Assembly: GCF_026914265.1 (NCBI RefSeq)
Contig: NC_069138.1
Span: forward strand, 31,174,262 to 31,238,261
Origin: Mya arenaria
Lineage: Eukaryota > Mollusca > Bivalvia > Myida > Myidae
DNA: 64,000 nt
Reading direction: 5' to 3'
Position numbers and translations under genes: made by a program. The notes below the pieces were generated by a model. The model was not told the DNA's origin and made no database searches. It saw only the letters and a list, made by a program, of their open reading frames with translations. How positions within the stretch are numbered: position 1 is the first letter of the stretch; every line of letters starts with the position of its first letter. Of this stretch, positions 58,801 to 64,000 are shown in pieces.

Positions 58801-61717
58801 GATTGGCGGGCGAAGCTTTGCTCCCAAAATGGTAAAATGTTAATTCAAATGGAACCATGGTTTAAAACATTGATTTTATCTCAGCAATTTTGGGCTTAAC
58901 GTCAGCCCTATTGTCACTGCTGAAACAAATTTTTTCCCGAAAGTGAAACTTAAATTCCAAAGTTCTGTTTCAAAAAATAAATAAAAAAAATATTATCAAA
59001 TTTTCACATTTCAAGCCATTTACTTAGAATAAAACTTTTATCAAATTCTTCTATATTCTTTGTCTATTTTTAAAGCATTTTTGTTTATTCTATGTTAAAT
59101 TAGAATTCCTAATTTACGTCAAAATGACACTTTTTTTCTATATGGACCCATTCTAAAAATGATGTGGGGGGAGGAAGGCTGTCCATTCCCTACTGCCTTA
59201 TGTAAATATACTTAGTGGTGGGGTAACTTAAGGATTGAATATTTTTGCCATATGAATTATTGGGCACCTTAGCACTTCTGAGGAAATTTGCAAAATAAGA
59301 TTTAATCCTGTTCAATCAAATCCTTCAATCAAAAACAAATATAAATTTGTTAACATTATTTAAGGAGAAAATTCTGTCATCAGGTTTTAATTTTTGTGTT
59401 AAGGAATTGCAAACATTTGAAACCTTTGGCTAGGATGTTGTTCTCTATAGAAAATATGATGGCAATTTTAATATCAAATATCTGATGGTTATATGTGCAT
59501 CTGTTACTTTAGTGTTGTTGTTGATGCTTGTTGATTTCGTGACATGGTCGCTTTGATCACTTCCTACAGTTCTTACTCTATTCCCGGTTTAAGAAATTTC
59601 CCATAGGTCCATTTCAAACAGCATTCCCTATTCAAATACCATATTTATTCAATTTCTTACACTTGTACCTATGTAAATTTCCAGGACCATCTTGTGTGCT
59701 TCATGGGCGGAACCCTCGCCCTGGGGCAGGCCAATGGGCTGCCAGACGATCATCTGGATCTGGGCTCAGAGCTCACACGCACATGCTATGAGATGTATGC
59801 CCGCATGCCCACCAAGCTGAGCCCGGAGATTGTTTACTTCAACCAGGCAGAGGGCGCTTCAGAAGACCTCATTGTGAAGGTTAGATATTTTTTATTAGGT
59901 TTTTATATTGTGAAAAAAGTTTGACATTAAGAGGGTGAATATTTATTGAGATTGTCTTTTTCAAAGAACTTGGTCTTAGGGCAAAGACTTTATCTTTGGC
60001 CAATACTCTTAAACTGTTTATAATCATAGAACTTGGTACCCATGCTGTCAGAGGCAATATGTACATGTATAGCAGTGCACATAGTTTGAATAATTATTGA
60101 GTTATGCCCATTGTTAACCAATAAAAAGAAAGAACATTGGTAATCACTCCTCATTGCTCTCGTTTATGTTAAAACTAACAAGCTGTTGCACACATGTAAC
60201 ACTTCTTATTGTTAACTTTAGAGTTTCAATGCCTTTGAAGCAGAATTTTACTGTATTCACTTTTATATTATGAAATATGATACAAATTTATGTTCTGTAG
60301 ATGTTCCAAAGCATGAATATTGAAATTATCGAACTAAGAAAATGTATCATGTTCTCACATAGATTTCTTGAGGATAAGATTATAAGTGGAGTCTGGTGCT
60401 TTAGGTATCTCAGACCGTAAAACTTTGAATGAAAATTTTCAAATCTACCTAATATTTTGAATATTCCGTATTTTCAATCAGATTTTCATATGCCTTTATT
60501 ATCTGGATCTTTTCCATGAATTTTTTTTATATATTTAATATCAAAATTTGATTAATTTTAAAAAATTTCACTAAGATACGTCATGAATATGGCCCCTAGT
60601 GTAACTTTAGAGCTTTTTCAAATAGCCTCACCTAATTATTCCCCCTTTCGAAGAAGAGGGGTATATTGCTTTGCACATGTCGGTCGGTATGTCTGTCGGT
60701 CTGTTGGTAGACCAAAGCTTGTCCGAGTGATAACTCAACAATCCCTCAATGTATAGTCATCAAACTTGACATGAAGGTTGGGCCTGACCAGTAGATGGCC
60801 CCTATTGATTATAGGAGTCATCGGGTTAAAGGTCAAGGTAACAGTGACCTTTAATGGTAAATGGATTTTAAAGCTTGTCCGAGTGATAACTCGAAAATGC
60901 CTGCACCCATGGCCCTCAAACTTGACTTGGGGTTTGGGCCTGACCAGTAGATGACCCCTATTGATTTTGGGGTTCGTCTGGCCACAGGTCAAGGTCACAG
61001 TGACCTTGAATGATAAAAGGTTGTCCGAGTGATAACTCGACAATGCCTGCACCCATGGCCCTCAAACATGATTAAAAACTGTACCTAGTATCCTCACACT
61101 TTTAATGGTCATAAACTTTAAATGCCTCAAAAGCAACCAATGTCAATTACAAATCAGCTGTCATTTCGGTCCATGCATATTTCATTCAATTGTCCAAGTA
61201 TTCCTGACAACATAGCGCTCAGGGGGGGTGGGGGATAATGTTTGACAAACATCTCTTGTTTACACCAGTATTGGTTTCTTCCCGGAAAGTGGACTAAGCA
61301 CAATTTTATAAGCTTTCATCTTCTGTCATAATCCAGCTACGAGAAATAAGTATAAAATTTTGTTTTCTACAGCCTCTCGATTCCCACAACCTTCTGAGAC
61401 CAGAGACTGTGGAGAGCCTGTTTTACCTGTATAGAATCACCCAGGATGAAAAATATCGCGAGTGGGGCTGGAAAATATTCTTGGCATTCAAAAAGTATGC
61501 ACGTGTCGAGGGGTTCGGATACTCTTCCATAAACAATGTGAAAAACGCCGGTGGGAATAATTACAGAGACAAATTAGAGAGCTTTTTCCTCGCAGAGACT
61601 TTGAAGTATTTATATTTATTGTTTAGTGACGATCCAGATTTAATTCCCCTGGACAAATTTGTGATAAACACTGAGGCCCATCCATTGCCTATATACTCGA
61701 AACCTTTCTCGAATTGA
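49837..61717 (+). CDS. MAN1B1: ER mannosyl-oligosaccharide 1,2-alpha-mannosidase (GH47)
   Basis: Eleven exons join in perfect phase to 594 codons plus TGA: 49837-49993, 50306-50367, 51148-51258, 53136-53208, 54945-55136, 55976-56124, 56832-57020, 57379-57566, 58708-58831, 59685-59879, 61373-61717. The enzyme trims one mannose from Man9GlcNAc2 in the ER/Golgi and marks misfolded glycoproteins for ERAD. Visible are a type II signal anchor ('[20 protein letters not shown]', about residues 8-27), an acidic stem and the GH47 domain from about residue 160 to the end. Key GH47 residues are present in this numbering: E223 ('NLFEITIR'), D355 ('ARGDSYYEY'), E463 ('SPEIVYF'), Ca-binding T580 ('NTEAHPLP') and the disulfide pair C420/C449. 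The start codon is on an unseen upstream exon; the first residues ('AWRRLSSLQ') match the segment just before the human anchor. Confidence 0.95.
51561..52420 (+). repeat. 31-bp minisatellite, about 28 copies, in a MAN1B1 intron
   Basis: The unit contains 'atggtttcaatgcatcactg' and 'acctatcttcc'. Units are almost identical; variants are mainly C/T ('cttcc' or 'ctttc', 'ggtttc' or 'ggcttc'), and the two 'ggcttc' units are adjacent. The array ends in a diverged unit. It lies 300 bp after exon 51148-51258. Confidence 0.95.
52453..52493 (+). pseudogene. Duplicated 3' end of MAN1B1 exon 3
   Basis: 'atggaaaagaatgcagctg' to 'gctgaccag|gtgata' parallels the end of exon 51148-51258 ('atggagaacaagccagctga' to 'gctgaccag|gtatgt'). 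The peptides are [13 protein letters not shown] and [16 protein letters not shown] donor is kept but no good acceptor is visible nearby. It lies just past the minisatellite and may be used as a cryptic exon or be a relic. Confidence 0.6.
53207..53480 (+). repeat. ~37-bp minisatellite beginning at a MAN1B1 splice donor
   Basis: Six to seven units of 'gtgagtttacatgtattaaa' plus 'gttgtataagca' follow directly after exon 53136-53208. The first unit supplies the functional donor 'aata|gtgagtg', and every later unit repeats a 'cagtgagttt' donor-like string. Confidence 0.85.
53481..54944. other. MAN1B1 intron, no further features
   Basis: AT-rich, with no exon, tandem array or transposon end that I can support. 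Confidence 0.45.
55240..55340 (+). repeat. Fragment of a dispersed bivalve repeat
   Basis: 'gagttatgcccctg' followed by 'gctccacggcgctctcgt' recurs in diverged form near 60085-60160 and 62845-62930 ('ttgagttatg...', 'actccatggtgttcttg'). Non-coding, low copy detail. Confidence 0.45.
55427..55720 (+). mobile_element. tRNA-derived SINE with 13-bp target-site duplication
   Basis: The 5' head contains an A box 'ttagctcaatcggtagagc' and a B box 'gctcgattcccgg', the internal pol III promoter of a tRNA. The first ten bases 'gtccgcccgg' pair with 'ccgggcggac'. A body of about 220 bp follows. The direct repeat 'taacaattgttag' lies at 55414-55426 and 55721-55733, proving retroposition. The tRNA-like part is folded with a shifted acceptor, so it is not a working tRNA gene. 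Confidence 0.9.
56340..56412 (+). pseudogene. Decayed duplicate of the 3' half of MAN1B1 exon 6, copy 1
   Basis: 'ggcatgctgagtgcctacta' to 'gaggaaaaagca' matches exon 55976-56124 and still reads [18 protein letters not shown] against [18 protein letters not shown]. An AG acceptor ('ctctggtag') precedes it, but the donor has changed from gtatgt to atatga. It lies in the next intron. Confidence 0.7.
56484..56545 (+). pseudogene. Decayed duplicate of the 3' half of MAN1B1 exon 6, copy 2
   Basis: 'ggaggtatgctgagttctca' to 'cctcttcaaaaatgtg|gtaata' is a second, more diverged copy ([17 protein letters not shown]). A GT donor follows; no acceptor is convincing. Two copies plus the true exon imply repeated local duplication. 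Confidence 0.6.
57567..58707. repeat. MAN1B1 intron with relics of a bivalve 'ggtcaaggtcac' repeat
   Basis: 58060-58330 contains 'gggtcaaaggtcaaggtcac' and related phrases, a diverged relative of 60640-61080. Near 57695-57765 'tagaggttagggcatacgcc' looks like a worn tRNA-derived A box. No exon. Confidence 0.5.
58832..59684. other. MAN1B1 intron without features
   Basis: AT-rich; nothing supportable found. Confidence 0.45.
60640..61260 (+). repeat. Bivalve-type dispersed element with ~170-bp tandem units
   Basis: It starts 'cccctttcgaagaagagggg', has 'gtcggtcggtatgtctgtcg', then units with 'gcttgtccgagtgataactc', 'gggcctgaccagtagatg.cccctattgatt' (in two parts) and 'aggtcaaggtcacagtgacc', repeated about two and a half times. 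It ends near 'aacatctcttgttt'. It occupies the last MAN1B1 intron. Non-coding. Confidence 0.7.
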
Positions 61718-62993
61718 TTATCCACCCCTGTTTAACAGGAGCATTGTGTGCTTGTACGTGTTGTGATGGGCTTTTTCATGTGAAATATCGGGAAAGCATA
61801 TAGCTCATTCAAATTTGAATGTCGATTATAGCTTCGCTTTGGGCAGTATTCACGATAGTTTGTAAAACTTGTTTGTTATAGAGATATTAATGAAATATTT
61901 TAAAACGCCATCTCATCGTAAACACATAACTGAAGGTTTAGAAATTTACAGCAGTAGAAATAATCTTGAGCCCTTAACTGGGGCAATATGATAGTATATA
62001 AAATTTGGGGAGAATAGATTGTGCTAACCACTGCGCTAAGTGGACTGGTCCAAGGATTTCTATTGCTGATATTAATTTAAAAAATGACAGAAAATTCTCT
62101 ATTTTGCCAAAGGCTTGAGTAACACCATTAAAAATTGAATTATTTTAGGCTTGCATTTACAATATTCTGCTCAATAAACAAGTTGTTGTTTGGTTTTTGT
62201 TCATAAAAGTAATTAAAATAACTCGATTTCGGCAAAGTTCTTAAATCTTGTTGCCAACTTGAAATCTGTGAGTCCTTTTAAAGCTTTAAAGTACTTTAAT
62301 GTAAGAAGTTAGGCTCATTGGTCCAGAAGTCTTACGTCGATGACGTTTGTCACTATAAAATAAAAAAAAACCTCTTCTTTTGTTACACACCTTCATCACT
62401 GTGACTAAAATCAAATTTTTAATGTTTACTGCAAGTCATTCACAAAATCAACTACATAGTTGAAGTTCCCTATCAGAAACCTTGGCATTGGCTTTTGAAG
62501 TAATTTATTATTTGCAGGCTTTGTGCTTAATGTAACTTGATATTACAGCATTCTTGTGCTATGCCTTCATACTGTGTATTACCAGCATTACTTGAGCGCC
62601 AAAAGAAACTCTGTCACTTTCTGATATTGTCACTTCAATGTTGTACTTGTTAGTTTGTCTGTAAATTGAAGAGAAAAAGTCTGGATATTGTGATAACTTG
62701 GTGTTGTCGGGGGCGACCTCATGATTTGTTATTAACCTTGGCCTTGACTAAATAATGTTCAAAAAATTCAATTGAAACTTGATACAAAATAATGCTGATA
62801 GAGACAATATGCTCATGTATAGCAAGATGCATAACTCTAGCTTTAATTAATATTGAGTTATGACTATTGTTTGACTGAAAAATTACATTCGAGCGTTGGC
62901 ATTCACTCCATGGTGTTCTTGTTTTTGTGTGCTGTCACCCTTTGAGCCAGTTATGCATGGTTTACAATGTGACTGATCCCATTATTTAATCCT
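61718..62993. other. 3' UTR and downstream flank of MAN1B1
   Basis: Candidate poly(A) signals are 'tcaataaaca' (62172) and 'gtataaaatt'-like runs; none is decisive. No other gene. Confidence 0.45.
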
Positions 62994-63319
62994 TTAAAGC
63001 TGCATTCTCACAGATAAACCGGGTTTTTTTTTGTCTTAGAAAGAGCAAATGTTTGCGTAAATATCTGCAAACCGATGATAAAAGATTGCTGTCAAAAGAT
63101 CAGATCGCAGATTTTCATATTTCCTTTCGAAAAATTAATGTTTTATGTTTTAAACCATTATTAAAGGTTTAAGAAAAATACATACACCATCAATTTTTGA
63201 ACTTAAATATAAAAATCTAATTTTTTGTCAGCAGTCTTATATAACTGGTTTCAATGCATTTTCGCAAAAAATTGGTTCGTTCCAAGACAAGAGTTCAATC
63301 TGTGAGAGTGCAGCTTTAA
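62994..63319 (+). mobile_element. MITE family 2 copy downstream of MAN1B1
   Basis: TTAA plus 'agctgcattctcacag' and 'ctgtgagagtgcagctttaa' ends, with inner 'ttccaagacaa' as in 23295-23645. Confidence 0.8.
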
Positions 63320-63839
63320 AAGCAAGATGAAATCAGATCATTCCCTAGGTTTTAAATTCACAATCTTGTCGATAATCGCAAGAACTTGCAAAATTTGCGA
63401 AATTGCAAAAACTTTTACTTGGCAAAATAAAAACCATCCTCAGTCTGTTGGAGTATTTAATGCTTTTACATTTGTAGAAGGTACAGGGCACAACGGGGTC
63501 ACAGGGGGCAGAAGCGAATTATTTTAATCTTATATACTATGTATAAATATATATTCTGTGCATACAGTAAAATAGGCTAAGATTAAATAAAAATAGTTTG
63601 TTTCTGCTCCCTGTGAACGGGGTGATTGAATTACAGCTACTGAAAATGGGCTGCTTTGTTACATTGTAAATTGTTAAAAATAGTTAAATCAACTAGGTTC
63701 AAACTCTTTTAAAATGAGACCAACGTTTTTCTATATTTTGTCCAATTTATAAAATATTAATTTGTAATAGATTTTTTCCTCTGACGTCAGGTATATAATT
63801 TTGTATCTAGGGCATTATGACTTGTTTTTGTTTTTTTAT

Positions 63840-64000
63840 AAAGTTATATATATATATATGTGTATCTCAGAGGTTTGAGTTGTTCTGTAATAACACAAGA
63901 CTTATAAGTTCAAAATTGTTCTATAATAGCATAAGAGATTTCTAAATATGAAATTGTTCTATAAAAGCACAAGACATTTCTAAGGATGAAATTGTTCTAT
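63840..64000 (+). repeat. (TA)n run and start of a ~44-bp tandem repeat
   Basis: After 'tatatatatatatg' come units of 'ttgttctataatagcataag' plus 'atttctaaatatgaaa' that continue to the window end, about three units visible. Confidence 0.7.

Overview
The window is AT-rich animal DNA with split, GT-AG-spliced genes, many small DNA transposons and long introns. The set of repeats points to a bivalve mollusc: TTAA-flanked MITEs, tracts that repeat 'gaccttgacctt' or 'ggtcaaggtcac', 'cggacggacgg' tails, a tRNA-derived SINE and a Ngaro-type element. I cannot name the species from sequence alone; a myoid, venerid or dreissenid clam would fit.

Layout. (1) 0.24-8.67 kb, + strand: a 5'-truncated multi-exon gene. 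It encodes the C-terminal half of an SGNH-hydrolase-like domain, a basic segment, one C2H2 finger, a textbook 2A ribosome-skipping peptide (DVEQNPGP), two more C2H2-like fingers and a long terminal exon with SWIM-like CxC...CxH clusters. A competing short last exon lies downstream. (2) 8.7-24 kb: mostly repeats, namely MITEs, a 181-bp satellite-bearing element and other tandem arrays. They surround two sets of candidate minus-strand exons (17.26-18.64 and 19.78-22.57 kb) that I could not identify. (3) 24.2-29.94 kb: a fossil tyrosine-recombinase retroelement with the split direct repeats (A1...B1-A2-B2) of Ngaro elements. (4) 30-33.4 kb: GC-rich MITEs in otherwise AT-rich DNA. (5) 33.4-47.4 kb: a tandem cluster of a small secreted cysteine-rich protein gene (DUF4773-like). 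Copy a keeps only promoter, exon 1 and an aberrant exon 2. Copy b has lost promoter and exon 1 but keeps exons 2-4. Copy c is whole. Two degraded LINE fragments travelled with the duplication, and several MITEs sit in one copy with an empty site in the other. (6) 49.8-61.7 kb, + strand: MAN1B1, the ER class I alpha-1,2-mannosidase (GH47), 11 exons and 594 codons visible, all catalytic residues present. Its introns hold a 28-copy 31-bp minisatellite beside a duplicated exon end, a minisatellite that begins at a splice donor, two decayed copies of a catalytic exon's 3' half, and a SINE with a 13-bp target duplication. (7) 61.7-64 kb: 3' flank with a MITE and the start of another tandem repeat.

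The genes do not form a pathway. MAN1B1 works in ER glycoprotein quality control, the DUF4773-like proteins should be secreted, and the 2A gene has DNA/RNA-binding features but no known role. The most unusual items are the 2A peptide placed between zinc fingers of a spliced gene, the complementary decay of two neighbouring DUF4773-like paralogs, and a 71-bp near-perfect intronic palindrome that exists in one paralog only.
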